Shown here piece after piece: positions 32,358 through 43,780 of a DNA stretch of 64,000 bases. The stretch comes from Leidyana gryllorum EB-2025a (Eukaryota; Apicomplexa), in assembly GCA_048772705.1 (NCBI GenBank), contig JBLWGC010000082.1, positions 1 to 64,000 on the forward strand, written 5' to 3'. Made by a program: the position numbers and the translations under genes. The notes below the pieces were generated by a model. That model did not search any database. It saw only the letters and a list, made by a program, of their open reading frames with translations, and had not been told where the DNA came from. The number at the start of each line of letters is the position of its first letter. Position 1 is the stretch's first letter.

Positions 32358-34269
32358 TCAAGAGCCTGCATTGAGAGTGGAGTGCTCAAGAGGGTCCCTC
32401 AGGAAGCTATGTTGGAGGGCCTCTTCGGGTGTCATTCGGCGACCGGGGTCAAGCATGAAGCACTTATCTAAGAATTTCCCGAACTGCTCCACCTTCTGTC
32501 GCATTGCAGCGCTTCGGCCATCAGAAGCTAGGGAAATGTTGAGGAGGCAGTGGGTTAGCTTACTTTGACAGCAAGGGAGTTCGCTTAGGAGGATGTCGGT
32601 GATACTTTTCGACGGCCGCTGAGGAATAGAAACCCTTTTGACAGACACCTTGCGTGTCTTGGGTTCTATCTCTTGTAACTTGAAGTCTGTAAGATCGTCT
32701 GCAAAATGCTTGGACGCGAAGGCGGCTGACTTGAGGACATGTTTGGGAAAGCGACCTTTGAGTTGCATCATCTGGTACAACATCCGATTGTTGTTCTCGC
32801 CAGTGAAGAGGATTCGGCCCGTAGCGATCTCAAACAAGGTACAGGCTACAGACCAAACGTCTATGGCGAAGCCGTAGCGACAACCTGGAAAGATTGAGAG
32901 GTTTAGTGTAGCATGGGGACTTACCCAGGATCACCTCGGGAGCACGGTAGAAACGAGAGATTAAATACGCTGTGATGTCATTATCAGAAGCGTCGGCTGC
33001 CGATCCGAAATCACAGACCTTGACGCAAGTCAACTCCTGATTCACTAGAATATTATCAGGTTTTATATCGGCATGGAGAAGGTTCTCTTTCTTCATATGT
33101 CGTAGAGCAATCATCACCTGTCGCCCATAGGCCATCACTGTGGCTAAATTGAGCCCCTGACCATGACCGACGCTGCAAGCAAAAGTGACAGATGACTCTT
33201 TGGCACAGAGAAGGGAAGAGTCCAAGCAGGTAGGGGGCAGAAAGTGAGAAGATTGGAGAGGGTGTCGCACTTACTGTTTGAAGAGGGTCCTGAGATTCAT
33301 ATATAGAGCTTCGAAACAAAGGCAGAGATGATTTCTGTGATCGAAGGTTGTCAGAAGGCGTACAATATGCCGACGATCCTCCAAGTCGGACCGATTGAGT
33401 TTCCGCAACACTTCTGCTTCTCTTTCACCAGCTTTGCGCATGAGATCATTGCGACGAATGATCTTTATAGCAACTTCAACCGAGTTGTTCTGTGACTGGG
33501 TATCGATACATCGAACAACGCTGGCGAATACTCCTTTTCCCAGTTGTCCAGAGAGCACCTTGTACCGATTATCCAAGAGCTCACCCAGAGTCGTCTGCAA
33601 GCGCGTAGCGTGAGCAACCGTATTGGTGCACTCATGTCTGACTCACTTTGTAATAGCCTTCTTCGTCATCGTAAGCGTCGACTGCCTGGAGTTCTGGAGC
33701 CAGAGCTATGCGTTTACGTGCCTTCGTTATCTGAGGAGGCCCTCTTTTGCGCCGTTGTGGCGATGCTGACATAGAACCGAACATATCAAAGTTGTCGTCG
33801 TCTTCCTCATACTCAGCCTCATTGGCATCAGGTTCCTCATCGGCGATAACATCTGCTGCCATTGGCTCACCAGCCGGTGCCTCGCCCTCTTTACGCTCGC
33901 GGGTGGCGATAACAAATTCCCTCACGCGTCGTTTGTCGGCCTCCAGGTTCGCAATCAGCTTGTCATAGGCCTAAGAAGGAAGAGTGTGACATAGTCTTTC
34001 ACCGATATTACCTCTTGAGAGATACCAGGTGGCGCAGGCATCCGTGGCTTTACCGGTGGTGGCGGAACGAAAGGCTCCGCAGAACTGAGTTCCGAGTCAG
34101 AGGCGTCATGGTGAGAGCTCTCCTCCTCGCCCTGAGGACGATATTGCCTCTCCTCATCAGACGTCACTTCTTCCACCACGAAGGGTTCAGCACCGCTAAA
34201 GGGATTGAAGACTTCAGCAACATGATCGGGAGTCACCGTACTGCGATTTTCCCCACCATCTGAGGTCAT
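32358..34269 (-). CDS. PRP4: PRP4-type splicing kinase (PRPF4B)
   Basis: Serine/threonine CMGC kinase acting on the spliceosomal tri-snRNP. The start at 34269 (MTSDGGEN) opens a disordered acidic N-terminus. The characteristic pre-kinase DDEEGYYK and GELLDNRYKV segment leads into the kinase domain: glycine loop GKGVFASVV, lysine in VAIKII, catalytic loop HADIKPDNILVN, DFGSA, and activation-loop/APE region YLISRFYRAPEVILG. HADIKPDN and DFGSA are diagnostic for PRP4. Introns at 33971-34011, 33595-33646, 33173-33274 (102 nt, the longest in this gene) and 32885-32924 restore frame. The domain ends in GRRMTPEEALQHSFL. A low-complexity insertion with Pro/Ser follows the CMGC insert. Confidence 0.93.
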
Positions 34270-34320
34270 CTTCAACCTCAAAAACGACTACAAATATTGC
34301 TTTTTCGCAGTTCCGGCTCC

Positions 34321-36120
34321 TTAGCTGTGCCGCCCCCTCAAAGCCTCACAAGCCTCAACCAGAGTCATTTCCGTTCCCGACGATATCCCTTGATACCTGC
34401 GCACTTCCTCCCGCGTACTCACGGTCAACATCGCCAGCCCCCTAGAACTAATACACAAGGCACGAGTGGGTGTCTTACCCCAATACTATAGCTCCACCGA
34501 GTATCAACGTCAACAGGTATTGTCTCTTCTGTGCTTGAAAGTACTGTCGCAAAGTCATTGCGCCTGCCACCTGCAAACGACTCTTTCGAACTAAACAATA
34601 GCCGCTCACCCCCCCACAGAACGACAACACACCAAAGATGGCACTGCGAATTAGGTCCAGCCGTCCACTCAACCAGAAGGAAATCACATTCGTCGAGCTC
34701 GTGAAGAAGACCATATAATTGGACCTATTTTCCACAAAGGAATGAGGTGTGGGCCACTCTTGTGAGTCTTACGTAGCTACAGCGTTCACTGGCGCCAACC
34801 CTGAGCAACGATCGTGTTCTCCGTCAGCCGTGGGCTTACCGATGTGAATTAAGAGAGGCCCCTTCACTAAACCGCCTCCAATACCGAGTAGGCCAGCTGC
34901 CATACCAGCTAAGCCCGACAACAAGGTATAGATTACTGTCAGATTGTGCGAGACACATGACAGAAAGACTCACACATTCGTTGGGGAACCGCCCAGTCAT
35001 ACTCGAATGACAGTATCGCTAACACTCTCGTACATCATCCGTGGCCACATACTTACCCCGTTTGCGGTATGTACTCAGTCGTCGCATTGTATACGATATG
35101 AAACATAAATGAAACCCAATTAGACAGTAGAGAATCAACGACTGACTCGTTGTGCCTACACAGAAAGGCCTCCTCGCAGCCCCAACAGTGCAGTCTACTT
35201 ACCACAGGCTAACGCCGCGGGACCCCCCGAGATCAGCAGACACATTATGTTCACTAGCCAAACCGCACACAGGAGACCCAGCTCGTATCGCGCCTTCACG
35301 ATGTGCGGGTGTGCAAAAGTATCGTCATTCGTTGGAGAAACCACTACTTGTATGGAATTGTCAGTAGTACAGTAGGATCGTATGCTGTTGGCCCCGTCTT
35401 GGGTCACACTAGTTATAGGTAGTAAAAGCCTCCCATTCTCCTCGTCTCTGTAACACCGACCAGCAGTACCATCCGGGATCACTGCCTCCCCCACACTCAA
35501 CGACTGTCCCATTTCGCTGAGACTAAAATACGATCCCTTCGCGCTGAACTCCCAACTCTGAAATGACTGACTCACAAAGCCACCCACCTCATTGGACTAA
35601 GAGGCTCAGAAGGTACAGTTGAAGGCGTGGCGTCAGCACGCAATTTCTGCCGTTCATCCTCGTTTCTGACTTCCAACGCTTCTTGGCGCTGTTTCAAGCC
35701 CGTTGTGATCGTCTTGTATGCCACGAAGGATAAAATCGAAACCAAACACAGTACTATGCACCAGGACGGGAGACACAAATTCAGGAAGACACCTAGCAAA
35801 GCTCCCAGTAAGGTCGCAGGCTGAATAAGAGTCGCCAGCTCGAAATTGATGTTGGATCGTGCCGCTGAAACTTTCACTCCTTCTTTCGAGCCGAGCCCGA
35901 TTATGTTGGTCAGGCATGCTCCGAGTGCCACACCAAATACGGTGATTTTCGATAGGGGTACTGCTTTATGCACATCCTCAGGGAATGCCAACGAAAAGAT
36001 AGGAATGAATAACGACCCTCCGCCAGTGCCAGATACGGCTGCGAGTACTCCTGCTATAAGCGAAAGGCCCCCCAGCCCCAGGAAAAGCCATCCTCCAACC
36101 ACCGTACCATTCAAAAGCAT
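34321..36120 (-). CDS. TauE/SafE (TSUP) family membrane transporter
   Basis: Sulfite/organosulfonate exporter-type permease, likely in a cellular membrane. The start at 36120 (MLLNGTVVGGW) leads into the first half-repeat (AVSGTGGGSLFIPIF) with several hydrophobic helices. The second half-repeat carries the matching signature (GLLGIGGGLVKGPLL, about 34860-34920) and VFFTSSTNVISFWLSG. A non-conserved loop of about 120 residues separates the halves. Exons are split by short introns, including a candidate 26-nt intron (35558-35583) and one of about 37 nt near the C-terminus. Substrate cannot be told from sequence. The ATG lies 6 bp from the DPH4 ATG. Confidence 0.82.
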
Positions 36121-36129
36121 TTTAAAATG
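36118..36129. promoter_or_regulatory. Head-to-head start codons in a 12-bp palindrome
   Basis: CATTTTAAAATG is a perfect palindrome holding the TSUP start codon (minus, 36120-36118) and the DPH4 start codon (plus, 36127-36129), separated by TTTAAA. Each 5' leader must lie inside the other gene's coding sequence, unless the leaders are replaced by a trans-spliced leader. Confidence 0.7.
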
Positions 36130-36662
36130 ATCCCCTGCCAGGTTTTGGGCTTCCAACAAGCTCCCAGTCCCAAAGAAGCGAAAGCTCGGTTCCGTGAACT
36201 ACTGTTGGCATGTCACCCCGATACTGCTGCCAACTCGCTGACCCCCTTGCCGGCCTGCTTGGTGCCTCTTGATACTCCAAGTAGAATCAACCTTCTCAAG
36301 TGGGCCCTGAAGCAGGTCCTCTCACCCACTGAACGAGATAGTGAGTCTGTGCCGCGCATTCTGAGGATATCGCCGATGCAGAACAACTGAAGAGCGTTGT
36401 TGTCATAGTATGCCGTGCCGATACCCAAGCTCAGGTTCCTGCTGGCTATACTTTAGAACACTTCGAAAATGAATCCTATGGTTTCGTCTGCCGATGTGGA
36501 GCTGATACCCTCTTTGACCTGGACCAACATGATGTGAGCATACGCGGCGAAACACCACGTCACAATCAAAACCTGCAGGGGTCATACACGTATGACTGCG
36601 AGGGTTGCAGTCAACGATTGGCTTTCGTGTGTGCGAACACACGTTCGGAGACGGAATGCTGA
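36127..36662 (+). CDS. DPH4: Diphthamide biosynthesis protein 4 (DPH4/DNAJC24)
   Basis: J-domain plus CSL-type zinc finger protein that supports diphthamide synthesis on eEF2. The N-terminus is a J-domain with the HPD motif (RELLLACHPDTAANS). After a 40-nt intron near 36342-36381 the C-terminal part has the CSL zinc-binding pattern (FVCRCGADTLF ... YDCEGCSQRLAF). A 45-nt stretch after QHD (36534-36578) has GTGAGC/CTGCAG ends and is probably an intron, though it is in frame without stops. The stop (36660-36662) overlaps the start of the next gene. Confidence 0.88.
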
Positions 36663-38535
36663 TTCCATGGCTTTGTCTCTCCTATCTGACGCTTCGCGCT
36701 TGGTCGCAACAACCTGGCCCGCTCGTTACCGAGTTGCACGAAGGTGAGACAAAATTACACTCTGCTTGCTATCTATGGGTCCGCAGTGTGCACTCCAGAG
36801 CAAGGCTATCAAGCTCGTTGCGGTCCGGGAGCTAATTGCCTGGTGTTAGGCGGGGTCCCTACCTGTCACTGTATTGTTGATCTCACTACTGGACTAAAAC
36901 TTGCTGGAAATCCCTACCGAGCCTGCAGTGAGTTCCGTTTGCAGGGTGTGTATTCTGTTGTAGCATGGGATATCAGCGGAAGATGGGGTGTGGAGATCTC
37001 TAGTGAAGGCAGAACAGGTCGATTACTGAATGATCCCTTCACCAATGAGCCTTTCGTCATCCAAATAGACCGTACTGATGCCATCCTCAAAACGCAGTAC
37101 ATGACAGGTATTTGACACGCTAGTCACCCATCCCAAAACTACACAACAGGAGCTATCTTCGTGATTACTGCCATTACAGGGGCCGCTTCGGGTATTTGTG
37201 CACGAGTCTATGTCAACGTCGACGACAACGAATCAGTGGTATTCGAACTTGCAGAAGGTTTCGTGGATGTTACAGGCAGGCGTATGTTCTTCCGAAACCG
37301 CCTTTCTGATGCGAGTCTGACCAAGAAGTTCCCGAAAATGCCCGCTGTCCGAGATCAAAAGTGGTTGTGGGGGGGCTGGAGGAAGTGGGAAGGGTCGAAA
37401 GTCAAAATCACGGACTTCAAACGGAAGATGACAGGCAGATATAAAGTAGGGAACAGCGCGCTGCTCACATCGGGTTGGGCATATTGGTATGACGATGACT
37501 CATTTGGCGCACCGGCAGCTCGATTGTCGACTGCTTTATTCTTGGACGAGACATTACCGTTCGAGATAGCCGCATTCGACTCCACGAACAGATTCATACA
37601 GCTAGGATGGTTTGGTCGTTTGGCCATGGGAGCATCCAGCATCTCAATCATTTCTCCCGCTGACGGCAAGGAGGTTTTCACTGTGAGAAGAATGCTTGAC
37701 TGGTCTCTTCCAGTGATCCCACGTAAGTATGCAAAGCAACAAATTGAACAGCTTCACTTAGCCCCTCAACCTGCCCCGCTGACTTTGGTTGGAGCAGATC
37801 AGATCAGTCAGCTGCTACTGGCAGCCCAAAATGCTCTGGTGAGCGAATGTTGACACACCGTTAGTACACATGAGCACTGTGCAGACTCCAGTCATCCCTG
37901 AGACTCAACCTCTACCTATCGCAGTCACCTATCCCACGGACGGTCAGGTAGCAAGCCCTGGCAGTAGCGTGCAGGCGCCGGGTGCTGTGCCACCCCCGCC
38001 TGTGGGGATTACACAACCTCAAATTCAGCCTCGCTCATTGTACCGCTTGGTGAACAATACTTTAGTGGACTACAGCCAACGTCCTCGTGCACCGGAGGAT
38101 GATTTGGGCATTTTCACCGCTTTAGACCGTCTCAGATTGATGGACGCAGTGCCTGGAGAGCCACGACGCCTGCGCGAGCTCCTCTCATCCAAGCTGCCGT
38201 ACCCGGAACCTCTGACATGTCCGGTAGACGGAGCTTTGCCTGCGGACTTACGTTCGATGTATCAGTTGCCCAAAGCTACGTTGGAAGATCTCCGAGCCTT
38301 TGCGCGGAAATCGGGAGATCGTCAGACTCATGACGGTTCGTCTGCCTCACACTCGCACGCACAAACAAGTGATCGAACTGGTCATGCAAGCACCTACCAC
38401 CCAGACGATGACCCATTCGAGCTAGAGGAAGACGGATCATCGCCATACTCCCTCTTATGGAGGGACATGTCACGGCGATTGGAGGAAGCCAGCCAGGAAG
38501 CCACTACAGAAGTGCTGAAGCGCTTGAATCACTAA
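36656..38535 (+). CDS. Secreted protein with EGF-like motif, unknown
   Basis: ATG at 36656 opens a signal peptide (MLIPWLCLSYLTLRAWS). Introns of about 43-46 nt near 36743, 37110 and 37841 keep frame, the last joining to the exon previously starting near 37870. An EGF-like cysteine cluster follows the signal peptide (CTPEQGYQARCGPGANC ... PTCHC). Next comes a beta-rich region with many Trp/Gly, then a proline-rich linker (VQAPGAVPPPPVG) and an acidic C-terminus ending in a short amphipathic helix. About 570 residues. No transmembrane anchor seen. Family not recognised. The start codon overlaps the DPH4 stop codon (ATGCTGA). Confidence 0.65.
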
Positions 38536-38607
38536 TGCAATACTTAGATGATTGGTTATTTTGGTCACAGTGGATTTGTCAAGCAGAGTCGAAGCTGTAG
38601 AAAGTTT

Positions 38608-39839
38608 TCATTTGTAGACCTTGCAGTCAGCAATCTTCTTGCCTTGGATCTCATCACCTTCGCAGAAGTAGTCAGTGATGATCTGCTTGTCCTTCGGGTA
38701 CTCCAGCTTGGTCCAAGTGAAGGACTCGTACTGATCGTGCTCGAAGAGGCGCTTGGGGACTTCCTGGCCACGCCACATCATGAGACCCTTAACAGCAAAG
38801 TATCCATCCTCTTCGAAGACGTTGCAGACACCGAACATGTACTTGCGGAGCCAGTTGTCAATACGTTGGAGGAACATGCCAAGGAGGTTGGAGGCCATGA
38901 AGACCTTGGTGTTGTCCTGGTCGTTGAAACGGATGTACTCGAAAGTCCAGAAACTCCAGCCGTCGACACCAGCCTTCTCCAGATGTTCCCACAGGTAAGG
39001 CATGGCAACGCCCTTCAAGTCTTTGGTGTTGGAGTAGCATCGCTTCCAGGCGTCCATGTCGAAGTCGTTCGCAGGAAGGAGCTCGATGGGATCCTTCTCC
39101 TTGACGGGAGCGGGTGCGGGCTCAGCGGCCTTGGCAGCTTCCTTCTTGGGTTGGTCCTGCTTCTTGGCCTGCTCCTTCTTTTTGGGCTGTTCGGGGGCAG
39201 CAGACTGAGAAGCTGTGGTGTCGGCCTTGAGGGTGACCTCCCATCCAGCACGAGCAGCAACAGTGTTAACGAGGCGGACAAGGTGGGGGAACTTGGCCAA
39301 GGCATCGGCTTCGAGGACTTTCAAGTTCTCGACGGCACCGACCACAGCAGCGGCGAGGCTGATGTCAGCAATGCTGAGACGCTCGCCAGCGATGAAGGAG
39401 TTCTTTTCGAGACAGTTGTTGGCCTTCTCAGCAGCTCTGAGGATGTCCTCGGCGATAACTTCTTTCTTCACAGACTTGTGGCTGAAGAGGGGAGTCTCGA
39501 ACTCGCTGGCGATGACTCCCAACATGGTGTCAATCCAAGCGCGGGCGGCGAGGTCCTTGCCATAGAGCTCAGCCCAGGAGTTGGTGTTGGCAATGTAGCG
39601 GACGGCAGCGTCAGAGCCGAAGACAATGCCCTGTGGGGTCATGAGAGCTGGGAAGCGAGTCCATTGGCATTGAGAAGCATCGTAATCCTTCTCGGCCTTG
39701 CCTGCGTGGGGGAGGGGAGTATATGTGGTGTGGGGCCTGGAAACAACGTACGCTGAAGGGTGCAGCCAGCAACGGTGGCAGCAGCTTCAATTTTGCGGCG
39801 CAAGAAGCAGCAGTCCTCGGCGTAGATGGTGAGCTGCAT
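38608..39839 (-). CDS. EEF1G: Translation elongation factor 1B gamma
   Basis: Subunit of the eEF1B nucleotide-exchange complex. ATG at 39839 (MQLTIYAEDC); a 50-nt intron (39702-39751) joins exon 2. The N-terminal half is glutathione-S-transferase-like (GERLSIADISLAAAVV). A Lys/Ala/Pro-rich hinge (about residues 210-245) follows, then the conserved EF1G domain (DMDAWKRCYSNT, EEDGYFAVKGLMMWRGQ, DYFCEGDEIQGKKIADCK). About 375 residues, slightly short for the family. A 400-codon frame on the opposite strand is an antisense shadow. Confidence 0.97.
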
Positions 39840-39951
39840 GGTGGTTGTGCGGTGTGAATTTGCAAGGAGCAAAAGAGCAGACGACACGACGGAAAACACG
39901 CGAAAATGGGTCTGGTTTTTTTGAGTAGCTGGGAGACCCCCTGAGAGCGAG

Positions 39952-39995
39952 GTAAGTTGATTTTGGACGAAAGGGTAAATAGAGTGGTCTGGCAG
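39952..39995 (+). other. Candidate 5'-leader intron or trans-splice site before eL6
   Basis: GTAAGT at 39952 and GGCAG ending at 39995 bracket 44 nt directly before the eL6 ATG (39996). The acceptor AG touches the start codon. It could be a leader intron, or the 3' half could be a spliced-leader acceptor. Confidence 0.45.
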
Positions 39996-40609
39996 ATGGC
40001 GTTGGGCATGACCAAGAGAGAGCGCAAGCAGATTCCCCGTCGGGTGAAGGCTTCGACTCTTGCCAAATATCCGTCAGCCGAGCGGAAGAAGACTGTCAAT
40101 GCCCCCAAGGTGCGCAAGTCTTTGACTCCAGGCTCTGTGGCTATCCTGCTCGCCGGTCCTTATGCTGGTCGCCGTGTTGTGGTCCTCAAGAACCTCGAGA
40201 GTGGTTTCTTGGCTGTGACTGGTCCATTCGAATGGAACGGTGTTCCGATCCGTCGTGCTCACCCCAAGTTCGTCATTGGCACCAGCACCAAGATTGACAT
40301 CTCTGGCTTGGATACGGCCAAGTTCACTGATGCCTACTTCAACGCCACTAAGCCCACCAAGGAGGTGTCTGGCGATATCACTGAGCAGGTAGGCCCACTG
40401 TGATTAGCTGTCCATAATTTGTTTTGAAGACCAACAAGAAGGCTTCCAAGGCCCCCCGTTCCGAAGAGCAGAAAGCCGACCAGAAGGCTGTCGATAAGGC
40501 TGTCATGGCTGCTGCCGAGAAGACTTCTCCCCTTCTGAAGCAGTATATCAAGACTCGTTTCACTCTGACTGCGACCATGGGTCTCAAGGCTCACGAGCTC
40601 AAGTTTTGA
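39996..40609 (+). CDS. RPL6: Large-subunit ribosomal protein eL6
   Basis: Cytosolic 60S ribosomal protein. From ATG 39996 ([16 protein letters not shown]), with the family core [35 protein letters not shown] and [15 protein letters not shown] 41-nt intron (40389-40429) joins a lysine/alanine-rich C-terminal exon ending at 40609. About 190 residues. It diverges from eEF1G with 156 bp between start codons; both are highly expressed translation genes. Confidence 0.96.
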
Positions 40610-40654
40610 GGGAACCACCACTAACTAACTGATTCAGTGTTTGGGTGAACTGTA

Positions 40655-43600
40655 TCAAGGAGTCAGTACATCTAGGTCGTTCTCGTTCGCAAATCCCATC
40701 AGTGATCTTTGCCGGGCTCGGATAGCATTGTAATCTTGGTGCAACTCGATCAATTCATCCAGCGCTGGGTCCGTTCGTTCAGTAAAAGTAGTTCCCGAGG
40801 ACCGCCCTCGAGCTGTCCGCGTTCCTCGCATTCCCCCTGTTGAGTCTTCTTCATCTCGTACACTCGCACTCGCACTTCCTCTCGTTCCAGCTCTGAAGCC
40901 GACCGAGTCGTCTTCTTCAAAACTGCTGCTGCCGTTCGTTCTGGAACCGGCGGCCAGAGGTGGTGGCCTCTCCTCACTCTCCCCCTCATCCGTGTAGGTT
41001 TTAGTCTGTTCAGACAAGGTGGACGAGAGATCACTGGCACTCTCGCTCCCTCCACTTGCTCGGTCGGCAGGCACTGGTCCCCTCTGGAGCTCTTCCAGCA
41101 GAACGCTTATGTCAATCGCTTTGTTTCGCCGTTTGAGCTCTTCTCGAATGATAGTGAGGCTGTTGATACCCAATACATCCACCTCGGCCTCGTCCGCGTA
41201 CACCGCCTTGGCCTGACGATCCGCTATTACACGATCCAGTGCCTCAACTTGAGCTTCGACGGCATTCTCGAGCTCTCTGCCTTCTTTCTCACAAAGTCTC
41301 TGTGTGGCTTCCACATTTCGGAAGTAATCGCTGATCAGCTGTTGAAGTTGGCGACGGTTCTCGGTCCTCCCGGTGAACACAGCGCTTTGTAGCCGATCGA
41401 TTTTGGCATCCGCGTTATGTTTCAGTATATTGAGTGCGTAGCGTTTGTTCATCATTTTCTGCGCCAAACCGAGGTAACACGCGTAGAGACGGCCTATGAC
41501 GTCTCGATCAATGCTCATCAAGACGTGTACTGCGACACTCAATTCTCCGGAAGTCATGTCGAGGAACTCAAACCGTGTCGGGTCATCCAGCAGATTGGCC
41601 AGCTTTAGACATTCCCGCCAAGTTTCCCAGCGACTCATCCCCACTTGTCGCTGATGATCCAGAATAGCCAGTTCAGCTCGCCCGACCCATTGAGGGACCA
41701 GTGAGACTTCGCCGCCCATCTCGTTGGAGCTCAGCAGATGGCCTAATCCGATTTTGCGACTTTGCTTCGCCCGATTGCCCCCTCGATAGAGTGCCGTCCA
41801 GAGGAAACAGAAACGTATGGCAAAGCCGAAGGTCTCATGGGTCAGTACACAAGCAGCGTTTCCGGTCACCATTGTGCTCAAAGCCAATGAAATGTCTCTA
41901 AGTGCTCGATCGCCAATGCGAGGAGACCCCTCATTGCGGCCTGAGATGCGGCCGCCCAGAACGAGAGAGTCTGAGACGTGCTCGAAGGTCATCATTTGCT
42001 CACACCACGCACTGCAGACATAGTGGAAGCTGTTCATGACCGTCAAGAGCCATCGCCGAAACCGTCCCAAGTTCTTGAGTTCAGGGAGAGGGGTGCTGGA
42101 GCGTCCCACAAAATATCTATCGTTGGCCAGCCTGCCTGCCTCAAAGCAAATGGCGAAGCAAACCATGAGGCTCACACAGACAACCCCAATGATCGCTACC
42201 AGTTTGAGAGACCATCCTGGAACTTTGACGCGAACAGCGTGTCGTAGCGAGGCTGCCAGTATACCGAGTGTCAAGGAGACGAGCTGCTGAGTGATATCTG
42301 CTTTGTCGAGTATCCCAAAAGTTCTGCACGAGCGGACCGGATGACTTGTCACATGTTCGCCTACCTATTGTCATTGGGTTTCAGCCACACCAGTAACATG
42401 AAAACAGTCGTGGTGAGACCCGCTGGCACGTGAAAGTTGCCAGCGTCCTGATGCGGCAGCAATAATCCTACGGGTAACACACTAAAGTAACATGTCCTGA
42501 GTATCGCGGGGAGACAGGAGCGCCACCGGTATCCATCTGCCATAATGTCGAAACCGCTGTCTGCAGTGGGGGACAGTCTCCACAGTATCCTCCGGAACCA
42601 CAAGATGAATGGCAGCCATCCAATGGCACAAATGGCCATAGCCGCCCCTATCATTTTACACAGCCAGAAGAGGCCGTCACTCTGTGGTCCCCCACACACG
42701 AACCCAAAGTTGATCTGGGGATCTCCGCGCCCACAGCCCAGAAGCTGCACCGCCCGCATGACTACTTTGGGAGTATACATCATCCAGATGACTGCGTAGA
42801 AAGGCACCATGTCTCTCAACAACAGAACCATCTTTGACGTCTCTGAGGGATGATATACTAAGCGAAACGCGCCGAACAGATGATTGTTCCTCAGCAACAT
42901 CGTGCGTTGTCTTCGGAGACTCTCCATCTCCTCCAGCAGCTGCAAAGCTCCTGAATGGTTCTGAGTAAAGGTACTCTTGATCATGAACTGGAGCTGATAT
43001 AGTGTCCATGGGGGTACTACATACCCGAAAGGTGTAATTCGGGCCGTCAGGCGTCCCTCATGGATGGTAGTCCCGACCGCTGGAGGCGAGAGCACAGTCT
43101 CGGTCAGATAAGTGTCCTCTCCTTCCGACCTTTCTAAGAAACTGAGACGATCACGCAATTCTCGCTCAGACGCAGCCAACGATTCCACCTGCCGACAGAG
43201 GTCCTCGGTTTTCCTGAAATGTCTCGCTATCCACACTGCTGTTCCGAATGCGACTGTACAGAAGACTGATTGGAGAAGAGGTTGGATGAATGTTATGAGA
43301 AATCCTTGAGCTCCAAAACGAGCCCCTGTGGTCAGACACTCTGGAGGGAACCAGCTTCCCACAGCAAGCCACACGGTGGTGGAGGTCATAAGCAGATCAG
43401 CGTGACCACTCAGAGCACTCAGTGGCGCCAGTCCCATGAATAAAGTCCATAAGATTCGAACGAGAGCAGATGTTTGAAGGGAAGGATAGTTTCGTGTCAT
43501 TTTGTAAGGCACCACCCAGGCAGCGATGATCAAAAATTCGGCTATCCACCATAGAGTCTTCGTCAGTCCTGTGAAAGCAGATCCACACTCATGACAATCC

Positions 43601-43659
43601 CCATAGAGAGGCCAAAGGCGCAAACTTCCGCTTGGACATAGTTGTTCCCCAACAATCAT
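40655..43659 (-). CDS. Polytopic membrane protein with coiled-coil/acidic tail, unknown
   Basis: Two long exons joined by a 41-nt intron near 42315-42355 give about 980 residues. A short Cys-containing N-terminus (LCPSGSLRLWPLYGDCHECG) precedes several hydrophobic helices (about residues 30-150), a cytosolic loop, more helices around 300-420, further helices at the start of exon 2 (LVAIIGVVCVSLMVCFAICF), a long charged helical segment and a Ser/Glu-rich disordered C-terminus. Possibly a lineage-specific surface or organelle membrane protein with the Cys-rich N-terminus outside. No family recognised. Confidence 0.65.
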
Positions 43660-43780
43660 ACACGGGTGCAGGTGCAGACGAGCAGTTAGGTTCCTCTATC
43701 CAACTTCACCGAAGCGTCTCGCAATCCAACCGAGCGGATCTCAAATCGGGAAATGACGCTAGATCGGTCGCTCCAACCTC

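Noticed and set aside
36534-36578. Reading the 45-nt segment in DPH4 as coding
   Set aside because: It is in frame without stops, but it has GTGAGC and CTGCAG ends and interrupts the zinc-finger spacing expected for the family, so an intron is more likely.
38548-39756. 402-codon open frame on the plus strand over eEF1B-gamma
   Set aside because: It is the antisense of a well-supported conserved gene. Its composition is low-complexity Val/Leu/Gly and it spans the intron of the true gene.
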